DNA from: Algibacter luteus
Lineage (GTDB): Bacteria > Bacteroidota > Bacteroidia > Flavobacteriales > Flavobacteriaceae
DNA: 64,000 nt
Reading direction: 5' to 3'
Assembly: GCF_900141715.1 (NCBI RefSeq)
Contig: NZ_FQYK01000001.1
Location: forward strand, 310,001-374,000
The notes beneath the pieces are model-generated. The model was given only the letters and a program-made list of their open reading frames with translations, did not search any database and was not told the origin of the DNA. Of the stretch, positions 36,365 through 45,083 are shown in pieces (positions within the stretch are counted from its first letter, which is position 1; the number at the start of each line of letters is the position of its first letter). The translations under genes and the position numbers were made by a program.

Positions 36365-36392
36365 CAAATATAAACTAACTTAAAAAACCAAA
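36365..36392 (-). promoter_or_regulatory. Putative tRNA-Pro(GGG) promoter
   Basis: On the minus strand TATATTTG (36372-36365) is a perfect -7 box; TTTG (36392-36389) lies 16 bases upstream, inside the trxB terminator stem. The same -7 box is used before the other tRNA-Pro. Confidence 0.45.
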
Positions 36393-36412
36393 GCTATTCG
36401 CTTTGGTTTTTT
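36382..36412 (-). terminator. Intrinsic terminator of trxB
   Basis: A perfect 13-base stem (36382-36394 with 36400-36412) with loop TATTC, GC-containing centre and T-runs on both sides. It lies 20 bases past the trxB stop. Confidence 0.88.
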
Positions 36413-36431
36413 AAATATTTATTTGTTTCAA

Positions 36432-37412
36432 TCAATTATAAGTAGAGGTAGACACTTCAAAAGTAGAGTCTTTTGCAGCCAAATAGCGTTCTGCATCTAA
36501 TGCTGCCATACAACCTGTTCCCGCTGCAGTTACCGCTTGTCTGTAAACATGATCTGCCGCATCGCCAGAAACAAATACGCCTTCAACATTGGTTTTTGAA
36601 GTTCCTGGCACATTGATAATATAACCAGTTTCGTCTAAATCTAAATAATCTTTAAATATATCTGTGTTTGGTTTGTGTCCAATCGCTACAAAGAATCCAG
36701 TTGCTGGAATCTCATGCTTTTCGCCAGTTTTATTATTAAAAACACGAACACCTGTAACCACTTGTCCATCACCTAAAACCTCATCGGTTTCAGTATTGTA
36801 TAAAATTTCAATATTTTCAGTGTTTTTTACACGAGCAGCCATTATTTTCGAAGCTCTAAACTCATCTCTACGAACCAACATCGTTACCTTTTTACAAAGT
36901 TTAGAAAGGTAATGCGCTTCTTCGCAAGCCGAATCTCCTGCACCAACAATCACCACTTCTTGGTTTCGGTAGAAAAACCCATCACAGACTGCACATGCAG
37001 ATACCCCACCACCAAGTTTTAAATATTTCTGTTCGGAATCTAAGCCTAAATATTTTGCCGATGCACCCGTTGAAATAATAATGGTGTCAGCATGAATTTC
37101 TTTAGTATCATTCACCCATACTTTATGTAAAGGCCCTGAAAAATCTACTTTGGTAATCCAACCATCTCTAACATCAGTTTCAAATCGTTGCGCTTGTGCC
37201 TGTAATTGCATCATCATTTCTGGTCCTGTAACCCCATCTGGGTATCCTGGAAAATTCTCAACCTCATTTGTGGTTGTTAATTGCCCACCTGGTTGTGACC
37301 CTTGATACAAAACAGGTTTCATATTAGCTCTAGCAGCATAAATTGCTGCGGTATAACCTGCGGGTCCAGAACCTATAATCAAGCACTTAACTTTTTCTAT
37401 ATTTTCAGCCAT
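36432..37412 (-). CDS. trxB: Thioredoxin-disulfide reductase
   Basis: This NADPH-dependent FAD enzyme keeps thioredoxin reduced in the cytoplasm. The 326-residue protein shows the FAD-binding GSGPAGYTAAIYAARA near residue 14, the redox-active CAVC pair (ACAVCDGFFYRN, near 140), the NADPH-binding VGAGDSACEEA, and the C-terminal FVSGDAADHVYRQAVTAAGTG. All key residues are present and length is normal. It is a single gene with its own terminator and a TACTTTTG promoter-like box upstream, not part of the uronate locus. Confidence 0.98.
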   Translation of the reverse strand: MAENIEKVKCLIIGSGPAGYTAAIYAARANMKPVLYQGSQPGGQLTTTNEVENFPGYPDGVTGPEMMMQLQAQAQRFETDVRDGWITKVDFSGPLHKVWVNDTKEIHADTIIISTGASAKYLGLDSEQKYLKLGGGVSACAVCDGFFYRNQEVVIVGAGDSACEEAHYLSKLCKKVTMLVRRDEFRASKIMAARVKNTENIEILYNTETDEVLGDGQVVTGVRVFNNKTGEKHEIPATGFFVAIGHKPNTDIFKDYLDLDETGYIINVPGTSKTNVEGVFVSGDAADHVYRQAVTAAGTGCMAALDAERYLAAKDSTFEVSTSTYN

Positions 37413-37436
37413 AATTTTTCATAAATTTTAATGTAA

Positions 37437-37444
37437 CAAAAGTA
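37437..37444 (-). promoter_or_regulatory. Putative -7 box of trxB
   Basis: TACTTTTG on the minus strand fits TAnnTTTG, 25 bases from the trxB start at 37412. No convincing -33 element was seen. Confidence 0.4.
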
Positions 37445-37576
37445 GAATTTTTGATTGAATCCTTACACTTAAGTTATTAACACTTAACTATGATAGTATT
37501 TTCTAAATCTATTAATAAAAGAAATCATGTTGTTTTTTTTCGTAAATTGCTGTATATCAACTAAACTCTTTAAATT

Positions 37577-38053
37577 ATGAAAAAGTATTTATTAATATTA
37601 GCCGTTTTACCATTAATTCTTTTTTCTTGTAAAGATAATTCAAAAGCAGAAATGGCGGAAAAAAGCACAATTAATTCGGAAAAAGACATTGAAACTTTAG
37701 AAGGCGCTTGGAAGTTAGTAAGTTATTTAAACTTTGGAGAAGATGGCAGTATAGATACCATCCCTTCTTCAGAAACTAATAAGCAAATAAAAATGTATTC
37801 TGCTACCAAAGTGATGTGGAGTAGATCTAGAATATCAGATTCAATTGATTGGTTTGCCTATGGTGACTATAAAGTTAAAAATGGCGTTTTAACTGAAATA
37901 TTAGATTATGGTTCCAAATCGATGAATGAGGTAATAAAAGATAGAACAGAGTTTGTTTTTGATGTGAATATTAGTGAAAATGAATTCAGTCAAACTGAAT
38001 TAGATAGTGCAGGTCATCCTATTTTAGGCGAATATTATATTAGGTTAGAGTAA
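37577..38053 (+). CDS. Small lipocalin-like lipoprotein, unknown function
   Basis: A 158-residue lipoprotein with lipobox LFSC (Cys near 18). The stretch ETLEGAWKLVSY followed by alternating beta-strand-like segments (KVMWSRS, WFAYGDYKV, EFVFDVN, GEYYIRL) resembles small lipocalin-like proteins that begin with LxGxWxLVS. The gene is monocistronic, divergent from trxB and convergent with the gluconokinase fusion. No catalytic residues are visible; a binding role for a small hydrophobic or sugar ligand is possible but not shown. Confidence 0.8.
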   Translation: MKKYLLILAVLPLILFSCKDNSKAEMAEKSTINSEKDIETLEGAWKLVSYLNFGEDGSIDTIPSSETNKQIKMYSATKVMWSRSRISDSIDWFAYGDYKVKNGVLTEILDYGSKSMNEVIKDRTEFVFDVNISENEFSQTELDSAGHPILGEYYIRLE

Positions 38054-38178
38054 CGGCCTTTGCTGTTTTACAATTAGATTTGTTCTTATTAACGATTAGA
38101 TATAATTGGATGGGTTTTAATTATTCCAATAAATTAAAAAGCATTGCGCATCAATTAAAATTTAATTAATTTAATGGA

Positions 38179-38200
38179 AGTTAAATAAGGCTATTTAACT
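38179..38200. terminator. Possible bidirectional terminator
   Basis: Perfect 9-base arms AGTTAAATA (38179-38187) and TATTTAACT (38192-38200) with loop AGGC lie between two convergent genes. The stem is AT-rich and no long T-run follows, so strength is doubtful. Confidence 0.4.
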
Positions 38201-38240
38201 GTATTTAAAATGGTTATAAAAATTAAAATTTTTTATTATC

Positions 38241-40118
38241 CTACCAATTGGTATGATAAAATTTTCCAGTAGCATCATCTGTACGCTGATAGGTGTGAGC
38301 TCCAAAATAATCACGTTGTGCCTGAATAATATTTGCCGACGACCTTGAATTTGCATAATTATTTAAAAAATTAACCGCATCGCTTAAACAAGGTATTGCC
38401 AATTCACTCAACATACATTTAGCCACTACTTTGTTTATTGACGGTTTCAATAATTTGACCTGATTAATAATAACCTGATGTTTCAAAATATTATCATCTT
38501 CTTTTAAGACAGGTATTAATTCCGCCATTAAATCAGATTTTATAATGCAGCCATTAGTCCAAATTCGCGCTATTTCACTAAGATTTAGTTGCCAATTGTA
38601 TGCTTTTCCAGCCTCTGAAACTAATCTAATGCCCTGAAAATGATTTATAATTCTTGCAAATTGATATGCATTTAAAACATCCTTAATTTCAAGGTTAACG
38701 GGTAATGATGTTATCTCGAAATGTTTGCTAGCTTGAATTCTTTCATCTTTATAAAACGAAGTATACCTTGCAAATAATGCTGATGCTATTAAAGTACCTG
38801 GAACTCCCAATTGAGCAGTAGCTATTGTTGTCCAGTTGCCAGTACCTTTATTCCCTGCCTTATCAACTATTTTATGTATTAACCATTCGTTTCTATCTTT
38901 CTTTCTAAGTATATCAATAGTAATACTTAGTAAATAACTTTGGGCTTTTGGTTTCCATGATTCTAAAATATCAGCTATTTCATCTGGATTATTTCCCATA
39001 GTTTTTAGTATCGTAAAGACTTCAGCCAATAATTGCATTTCTACATATTCAATTCCATTATGAACCATTTTTACAAAATGTCCACTTCCTTCTTCTCCTA
39101 TATAAGTGCAACATGGCAAGTTATTAACATCTTTAGCAGCAATACTTTCTAAATAAGGCTTTACTAAGTTATATGTGTTTTTGTCTCCTCCGGGCATTAT
39201 GGACGGACCTTTTAAAGCCCCTTCTTCACCTCCAGAAACACCAACTCCAAAGAAATGAATACCCTTCGATTTTAGATAATCGTAACGTTCCTTTGTTTTT
39301 ATATAGTTAGAGTTTCCACCATCAATTAACACATCTCCAGCAGACAAATAAGGCAGTAAATCTTCAATGACCATATCTGTAATCTTACCAGCATTAACCA
39401 TGAGCATAATTTTTCTTGGGGTTTGTAATGAGTTTACAAACTTCTCAATGTTAGAGAACGCATGTGCGTTTTCAAGTTCTTTATGCTTATTTTTAAAATC
39501 TATGGCAACATGTTCCTCTTTCCCTTTAACTTCTCGATTAAATATTGAAATTCTAAAACCTTTTTGCGCTAAGTTTCTGCTTAAGCTTTTCCCCATAACA
39601 CCTAGTCCAAAAAGACCAAATTCAGATTTCTCTTCCATTTGTTCAACTATATTTTTTACTATTTCTGAAGGTTTTAAACTTACATCAACTTGTATTGCAT
39701 CCTTTGGCGGTTCTAAGGTATCAAACTGAGATTGCAATAAATCCGATGACATAAAATGATGCTCTCTTTCGTTAAGTCTTTTAAATATCAAATTGAAACC
39801 ACCCGTTAGATGCACCCATTTCACATGATATTCAATATCTTTTTTCAAAATTTCACGATATGCTTGCTTTAAAGCCGAACAAACTATAACACAGCTGCTT
39901 TTTTGTAACTGTGCTTTTGCGACGTCATTAAGTTTTAGCAACCAACCTTGACGATCTTTATCATTTAACGGCAAGCCGCTTTTCATCTTATCAATATTTG
40001 ATTGAGGATGAAAATCATCTCCATCAAAAAATGGAATTTTAAGGTTTTCAGATAATAATTTACCGATGGTACTTTTACCAGAACCTGAAACTCCCGTAAT
40101 ATAGATGACGCTATTCAA
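38241..40118 (-). CDS. Gluconokinase / 6-phosphogluconate dehydrogenase fusion
   Basis: One 625-residue polypeptide joins two consecutive pathway enzymes. Residues 1 to about 165 are a gluconokinase of the GntK/IdnK type (GVSGSGKST at 9-17, FFDGDDFHPQSNIDKMKSG, SALKQAYRE). From about 168 to the end it is 6-phosphogluconate dehydrogenase: Rossmann FGLFGLGVMGKSL, GVSGGEEGALKGPSIMPGG, VKMVHNGIEYVEMQLLAEVF with catalytic Lys and His, and the conserved GTGNWTT. The ending HTYQRTD is also typical. Together they would turn gluconate into ribulose 5-phosphate, CO2 and NAD(P)H. The frame is continuous without stop. It lies 51 bases downstream of the PL7 alginate lyase on the same strand and is probably co-transcribed. 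Confidence 0.95.
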   Translation of the reverse strand: MNSVIYITGVSGSGKSTIGKLLSENLKIPFFDGDDFHPQSNIDKMKSGLPLNDKDRQGWLLKLNDVAKAQLQKSSCVIVCSALKQAYREILKKDIEYHVKWVHLTGGFNLIFKRLNEREHHFMSSDLLQSQFDTLEPPKDAIQVDVSLKPSEIVKNIVEQMEEKSEFGLFGLGVMGKSLSRNLAQKGFRISIFNREVKGKEEHVAIDFKNKHKELENAHAFSNIEKFVNSLQTPRKIMLMVNAGKITDMVIEDLLPYLSAGDVLIDGGNSNYIKTKERYDYLKSKGIHFFGVGVSGGEEGALKGPSIMPGGDKNTYNLVKPYLESIAAKDVNNLPCCTYIGEEGSGHFVKMVHNGIEYVEMQLLAEVFTILKTMGNNPDEIADILESWKPKAQSYLLSITIDILRKKDRNEWLIHKIVDKAGNKGTGNWTTIATAQLGVPGTLIASALFARYTSFYKDERIQASKHFEITSLPVNLEIKDVLNAYQFARIINHFQGIRLVSEAGKAYNWQLNLSEIARIWTNGCIIKSDLMAELIPVLKEDDNILKHQVIINQVKLLKPSINKVVAKCMLSELAIPCLSDAVNFLNNYANSRSSANIIQAQRDYFGAHTYQRTDDATGKFYHTNW

Positions 40119-40169
40119 TTTCTTATATTATTTTTAAATAATTGACTTTTTTTTAGAAATACCACCATA

Positions 40170-41225
40170 TTAATCTTTGCTAGGGGCAATGCTTTCTCCC
40201 ATGGTAGATTCTCTAAACCAAACTTCAGCATAACTGCCATGAGCGTACTGTTTAGCAATATCGCCATCAAATACCTCGGCCCCAGTATACCAAACTATAT
40301 TTTCGTTTGGGTCTTTTCCATTTGTTTGATTGTAAGCGCCTTGTTTAAAGTATTGTAATTCGCCTGCATATGCGTTTTCTTGTTCTACCCCATCACGTCC
40401 AATTGTTGCGTATACTGTTTTGATTTGCTCTGGGAGATCTGATTTTTCAGAAAAATCTGATTGCAACAAGTTCTTCACAAATGTCTTTGTTTCATGTCCT
40501 TCGCTTTTAAAAGTAAGAAACATAATACCTTCATGCACGTTCACCTCATAACTAAATTCTTCACCCAAGGCTATACCATCACCAGGCTCTTCTGGATTGG
40601 TTGATGGACTCGTACCTACAACCGACATATTGTATCCCCAAACGGCGGTAGAATAATCCCACCTTTTAGAATTATCACCTTTGGTATTAATTTCATAATT
40701 CCAAAACACAGATCCTTTTTCGTGCCCTGGGAATTTTTTGTAGAAGATTTTGAGCGGTTCGTTTTCATGCCCCTCATCACTATGAATCTGCCCTACAACA
40801 ACCGAATATGAAACTGAAACTCTGGCATCGCCTGAAGTTGACACATGCTGTACTTTCAACGTTCCTGTTAATCTTCCGCCAGTTTCTGGAATCCAATGTG
40901 CTTTTTGTCCCAATTCCGTTCTTGTATTACTCGAAGTTCTTGAGGTTATTCCAGAATTTGGTGTTTTGTATACAACCCAGTTTGTTTTTCCATCGTTTTC
41001 AACATAAAAAAAATCGTCATGCTCAACCTTATCTAAGTTTTTAAAACTTGTACCATCACCACATAGTAAACTACAATCTTTAATAACAGGAAGAACATCG
41101 CTCGGATAGATTTTCTCTGTAATTTCGGCTATATTAGATTCTTTCTTAACATTCTTGCAGCCAAACATTAAAACCGCTGCAATAATTAGTAAAATTGATA
41201 ATTTGTTTACTTTTATACACTTCAT
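40170..41225 (-). CDS. PL7-family alginate lyase, lipoprotein
   Basis: A 351-residue secreted lyase (lipobox MFGC, Cys near 22) that should cut alginate by beta-elimination. The three PL7 active-site signatures are present: RTEL with Arg102 (SSNTRTELGQ), QIH with Gln146 and His148 (VVVGQIHSDEG), and YFKxGxYNQ with Tyr298 (YFKQGAYNQT). The QIH form is linked in the family with preference for G-containing blocks, but this is not a strict rule. Length fits a single-domain PL7. It is not near the other lyase locus and has no SusCD of its own; it precedes the gluconokinase/6PGDH fusion, so the lyase may be an outlier of a scattered alginate system. Confidence 0.94.
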   Translation of the reverse strand: MKCIKVNKLSILLIIAAVLMFGCKNVKKESNIAEITEKIYPSDVLPVIKDCSLLCGDGTSFKNLDKVEHDDFFYVENDGKTNWVVYKTPNSGITSRTSSNTRTELGQKAHWIPETGGRLTGTLKVQHVSTSGDARVSVSYSVVVGQIHSDEGHENEPLKIFYKKFPGHEKGSVFWNYEINTKGDNSKRWDYSTAVWGYNMSVVGTSPSTNPEEPGDGIALGEEFSYEVNVHEGIMFLTFKSEGHETKTFVKNLLQSDFSEKSDLPEQIKTVYATIGRDGVEQENAYAGELQYFKQGAYNQTNGKDPNENIVWYTGAEVFDGDIAKQYAHGSYAEVWFRESTMGESIAPSKD

Positions 41226-41392
41226 TTTGTTATTTTTTCAATCTAAAATTTACATTTTGAAGTTAACAAATAAATGGAAACTAACGCTTCATTAAATTTA
41301 TAATATTTCAAAAATAATTGTGTGGAAAGACTTTGAAGACATAAATTCTGTAGATACCTTTAAAGTCTTAATCGAACATGGATAAAGGCATA
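41226..41392. other. Non-coding leader upstream of PL7
   Basis: These 167 bases before the tRNA terminator should hold the PL7 promoter. No exact TAnnTTTG box or repeat was recognised. Confidence 0.4.
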
Positions 41393-41426
41393 AAAAAATC
41401 CAGTCACTTTCGTAATTGGATTTTTT
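41393..41426 (-). terminator. Terminator of tRNA-Pro(UGG)
   Basis: Perfect 10-base arms AAAAAATCCA (41393-41402) and TGGATTTTTT (41417-41426) enclose a 14-base loop. On the minus strand the hairpin begins two bases after the tRNA 3' end and ends in a T-run. Confidence 0.75.
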
Positions 41427-41428
41427 GG

Positions 41429-41503
41429 TCGGGGTGGCAGGATTCGAACCTGCGACCTCCGCGTCCCAAACGCGGCGCGATAACCGGGCTACGCTACACC
41501 CCG
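41429..41503 (-). tRNA. tRNA-Pro(UGG)
   Basis: A 75-base tRNA on the minus strand with acceptor CGGGGTG pairing CACCCCG, anticodon loop TTTGGGA (anticodon TGG) on a CGCGT/ACGCG-type stem, and T-arm GGTTCGAATCC. The discriminator is A; CCA is not encoded. It is a second proline isoacceptor 5.1 kb from the GGG gene. Confidence 0.97.
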
Positions 41504-41529
41504 ATTTTTGGTTATCTTGTAACGGGATG

Positions 41530-41537
41530 CAAATATA
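41530..41537 (-). promoter_or_regulatory. Putative tRNA-Pro(UGG) -7 box
   Basis: TATATTTG on the minus strand, 26 bases upstream of the tRNA, is identical to the box before tRNA-Pro(GGG). Confidence 0.45.
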
Positions 41538-41639
41538 GTTTTTTTATTCATTTCATAATTAAAATTCTCTAAAAAATATTTCTTGCACAAAAGTGATAAT
41601 TTAGCAATTGAAAATTTCAGATAACCTAAAGCATTTATT

Positions 41640-43925
41640 GTGACCAAAAACCTTTTTTTATTCTTATTTTTTTGCTCGAGTTTCTTTTGTTTCGGGCAAA
41701 TTAAAGGCAAGGTTATAGCTAACAATTCCGGGATTCCTTTAGCAAATGTAGAAATTACTAATTTAGAGCTCAAGGACACTTACTTTACAAATAGCAATGG
41801 TCTTTTCCTATTAGAAAAACCGGGTTTTTATGCATTTAAAAAAGTTGGTTATAGCGAAAAAATTATTGAGCTTAACGAAAACATCGAATACATTATTCAA
41901 CTAAGTATCAATCCATTTGAACTTAATGAAATTACAATAAGTACAAACCAGATTCCTAGAGTTTTAAAAAAAGCAACAGCATCGGTGAGTATGATTACAT
42001 CAAATGATATTCAACTTGCAAACAATACAGATTTTGCCCCAATATTAAATCGAGCTCCTGGGGTGTTTATGCAAAGTGGCAGCCTCAATACAAATCGTAT
42101 TACGATAAGAGGTATTGGTTCTAGAAACCTTTTCGGAACTTCCAAAATAAGAGCCTATTTTAAAGATATTCCGTTAACCAATGGCAGTGGCGAAACAACA
42201 CTTGAAGATTTTGAACTCGCTACCATCTCTCAAATGGAAATCACAAAAGGATCTGCTTCTAGTATTTATGGAGCTGGTTTGGGAGGAGTTATTCGTTTAA
42301 TACCGCAAAACGGGCATTTAAATGAAACATCTAGTAATACAGAATTTTCGATTGGCTCGTTTGGATTAGTTAAAGGGATATTAAATTTGGCATATGGCTC
42401 AAAAAAACATAGTATAAACGCTGTTTACAGTAATACTCATAGCGATGGATATCGTGAAAATAATGAATACAACAGACAGACTTTCACCATAAATTCCAAT
42501 CATTTTTTAAATGCTAAAAACGAGTTTTCTATATTGATGAGTTATGTGGATTTAAAGGCATTTATACCAAGCTCAATTAACGAAGATACTTATTTAAACA
42601 GTCCAGAGTCTGCTGCTTTTACTTGGCAACAATCCAAAGGATATGAAGATTCAAAACGTGGTATTATTGGACTTTCTTGGAATCATAATTACAATGACAA
42701 CTTAAAGCAAAATACCAGTATTTTCACATCATTTACAAACACGTACGAACCAAGACCTTTTAACATTTTAAAAGAAAACACATCTGCATATGGTATAAGA
42801 AGCAGATTATTGGGCACACTAAAGCTATATGGCAAAAAGTTAAAATGGACTTTTGGCGGAGAGTTTTTTAAAGACACCTATACATACGGAACCTTTGAAA
42901 ATTTATATGAAGATTATCCTGAAGGCACAGGAAGTATTGAAGGTAACCGTTTATCAGATTTTCATGAGCGAAGAAATTATTATAATATTTTTGCGGAATC
43001 TGATATTGCACTTTCAGAAAAAACCACACTTTCCATCGGATTAAATTTAAATGAAACCGCCTATAAGTTAAAAGATGATTACCCGGTTTCAGATACCAAT
43101 CCAGATCAATCGGGGCAGTATAAATACAAAAGTATTATGTCTCCCAAATTTGGGGTTTCTCATTTAATTTCGAATAACTTAAGTTTATTTTCTAATATAA
43201 GTCATGGGTTCTCACCACTTTCACTTCAAGAAACTCTACTTCCTGACGGACAAATAAACACCAATTTAAAACCAGAAACTGGATGGAATTACGAGTTAGG
43301 TACACGTGGCACTTTATTTAGTAATCGCTTACAATTTAACGCATCAATTTATCATTTAAACATTAAAAATCTCATTGTTTCAAGAAGAACAACACAAGAC
43401 CAATTTATAGGAATAAATGCAGGTAGTACTCAACATAATGGCTTAGAAGCAGCCATTAATTATAATTGGCTATCAAATAATAACGTGACATTAAGTTCGT
43501 TTTTCAATTACACCTTAAATCAATTCAAATTTAAAAACTTTGTTGACGATTCTAATAATTTTTCGGGCAATAAACTAACAGGTGTCCCTTCTGAAGTTAT
43601 CAACCTTGGATTTAATTTTATAAGTAGCATAGGTTTTTATGGAAATATAAATTACCAACATGTAGGTAGCATGCCAATAAACGACAGTAATAGCTTGTTT
43701 TCAGAAAGTTACAATTTAACTCATTGTAAAATTGGTTATAAATTATTTCTTAATAAAAAGCTAAAATTAAACGCATTCTTTGGCTTAAACAATATATTTG
43801 ATGTAAACTATGCTTCTCAAATTTTAATAAATGCCACTGGCTTTGGAGGAAGCGCTCCCAGATATTATTATCCAGGGAATCCTATAAATTATTATACTGG
43901 AATTAATATAAACTACATTTTTTAA
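41640..43925 (+). CDS. TonB-dependent receptor, possible PQQ importer (PqqU/YncD-like)
   Basis: A 761-residue outer membrane receptor beginning at a GTG; the signal peptide (MTKNLFLFLFFCSSFFCFGQ) supports this start. It has a short regulatory-like domain (NNSGIPLANVEITNLEL), a plug with RITIRGIGSRNLFGTSKIRA and DIPLTNGSGETTLEDFE, then a 22-strand-type barrel ending YTGININYIF. It lacks SusC features and has no SusD partner. The plug pattern (GSR, FG, IR, DIP, G-T) resembles E. coli YncD/PqqU, the PQQ receptor, as far as memory allows. It lies 24 bases before a PQQ-type sugar dehydrogenase and a cytochrome c, which supports PQQ as cargo; a siderophore or other cofactor remains possible. Confidence 0.85.
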   Translation: MTKNLFLFLFFCSSFFCFGQIKGKVIANNSGIPLANVEITNLELKDTYFTNSNGLFLLEKPGFYAFKKVGYSEKIIELNENIEYIIQLSINPFELNEITISTNQIPRVLKKATASVSMITSNDIQLANNTDFAPILNRAPGVFMQSGSLNTNRITIRGIGSRNLFGTSKIRAYFKDIPLTNGSGETTLEDFELATISQMEITKGSASSIYGAGLGGVIRLIPQNGHLNETSSNTEFSIGSFGLVKGILNLAYGSKKHSINAVYSNTHSDGYRENNEYNRQTFTINSNHFLNAKNEFSILMSYVDLKAFIPSSINEDTYLNSPESAAFTWQQSKGYEDSKRGIIGLSWNHNYNDNLKQNTSIFTSFTNTYEPRPFNILKENTSAYGIRSRLLGTLKLYGKKLKWTFGGEFFKDTYTYGTFENLYEDYPEGTGSIEGNRLSDFHERRNYYNIFAESDIALSEKTTLSIGLNLNETAYKLKDDYPVSDTNPDQSGQYKYKSIMSPKFGVSHLISNNLSLFSNISHGFSPLSLQETLLPDGQINTNLKPETGWNYELGTRGTLFSNRLQFNASIYHLNIKNLIVSRRTTQDQFIGINAGSTQHNGLEAAINYNWLSNNNVTLSSFFNYTLNQFKFKNFVDDSNNFSGNKLTGVPSEVINLGFNFISSIGFYGNINYQHVGSMPINDSNSLFSESYNLTHCKIGYKLFLNKKLKLNAFFGLNNIFDVNYASQILINATGFGGSAPRYYYPGNPINYYTGININYIF

Positions 43926-43949
43926 TGTAAATTATAACAAAAAACAAAA

Positions 43950-45074
43950 ATGAAACAGTTTTATTCAATTTTCGCATTAATTTTTATCGTATTTACCGCT
44001 TGTGCGCAACAAAAAGAATCTGAAGTTGAAGCCTCAACACCTTCAGAGTCAAACTATACTTCAGAAATTGTAGTATCAGATTTAAATATTCCGTGGGGAA
44101 TGGCTTTTTTACCAGATGGAAGTATGCTGATAACCGAAAAATCAGGAGAACTAATTCATTTTTATGAAGGTGAAAAGCAATTAATCGAGGGTACACCCAA
44201 TGTTTATGTACGTGGTCAAGGTGGCTTTATGGATGTAAAACTACACCCAGATTACATTGAAAACGGATGGATATATTTTTCTTTTGCTTCCGCAGAAGGT
44301 GAGGGCGATGGTGGAAACACGGCGATATTGCGTGCGAAACTTAACGGCAATACTCTAGTTAATTCTGAAATGCTTTACAAGGCGAGTCCGAATTCTAAAA
44401 GAGGTCAACACTTCGGGTCGAGAATAGAATTTGATGATGAAGGCTATTTGTATTTCTCTATTGGAGATCGAGGCGATCGAGATGTAAACCCACAAGACAT
44501 TACAAGAGATTGCGGTAAAATTTACAGATTAAATGATGATGGCAGTGTACCAGATGACAATCCGTTCATAAATACCGAAAATGCCAAAACTGCTATTTAT
44601 AGTTACGGGCACCGAAACCCTCAAGGTATGGTTAAAAACCCATTTACAGGTGCCATTTGGACTAATGAACACGGACCAAAAGGAGGCGATGAAATAAATA
44701 TTATTGAAAAAGGTAACAACTACGGTTGGCCTGTTATTTCTTATGGAATAAACTATAGCGGCACAACATTTACAGACATCACCGAAAAAGAAGGCATGGA
44801 GCAACCGCTTTTTTATTGGGTACCATCCATTGCTCCTAGCGGAATGGCTTTTGTATCTTCAAACAAATACCCAGAATGGAAAGGAAATGTGCTCGTTGGA
44901 GCACTAAAATTTGAATATCTAGAGCGATTGGTTATAGAAAATAATAAAGTTGTAAAACGTGAGAAACTGTTAGAAGACATCGGTAGAGTTAGAAATGTTA
45001 TTCAAGGACCTGATGGTTTCATTTATGTGGCCGTAGAAGGCAAAGGCATCTATAAAATTGTTCCTCAAAACTAA
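43950..45074 (+). CDS. PQQ-dependent sugar (aldose) dehydrogenase, secreted
   Basis: A 374-residue beta-propeller enzyme of the soluble glucose/aldose dehydrogenase family (Asd/YliI type), exported by a signal peptide that ends in TACAQ, possibly as a lipoprotein. It should oxidise aldoses to lactones using PQQ. Family signatures are LNIPWGMAFLPDG, RGQGGFMDVKLHPDY, QHFGSRIEFDDEGYLY with the catalytic-type His, GHRNPQGM and NEHGPKGGDEIN, the calcium/PQQ region. It is followed 9 bases later by a cytochrome c, a natural electron acceptor, and preceded by a TonB receptor. No PQQ biosynthesis genes are in the window. The specific sugar cannot be told. Confidence 0.93.
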   Translation: MKQFYSIFALIFIVFTACAQQKESEVEASTPSESNYTSEIVVSDLNIPWGMAFLPDGSMLITEKSGELIHFYEGEKQLIEGTPNVYVRGQGGFMDVKLHPDYIENGWIYFSFASAEGEGDGGNTAILRAKLNGNTLVNSEMLYKASPNSKRGQHFGSRIEFDDEGYLYFSIGDRGDRDVNPQDITRDCGKIYRLNDDGSVPDDNPFINTENAKTAIYSYGHRNPQGMVKNPFTGAIWTNEHGPKGGDEINIIEKGNNYGWPVISYGINYSGTTFTDITEKEGMEQPLFYWVPSIAPSGMAFVSSNKYPEWKGNVLVGALKFEYLERLVIENNKVVKREKLLEDIGRVRNVIQGPDGFIYVAVEGKGIYKIVPQN

Positions 45075-45083
45075 TTATATATT

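Noticed and set aside
41378-41572. Plus-strand 64-codon open frame with WQDSNLRPPRPKR
   Set aside because: It runs antisense through tRNA-Pro(UGG) and its terminator; this peptide is a well-known artefact of translating across a tRNA gene.
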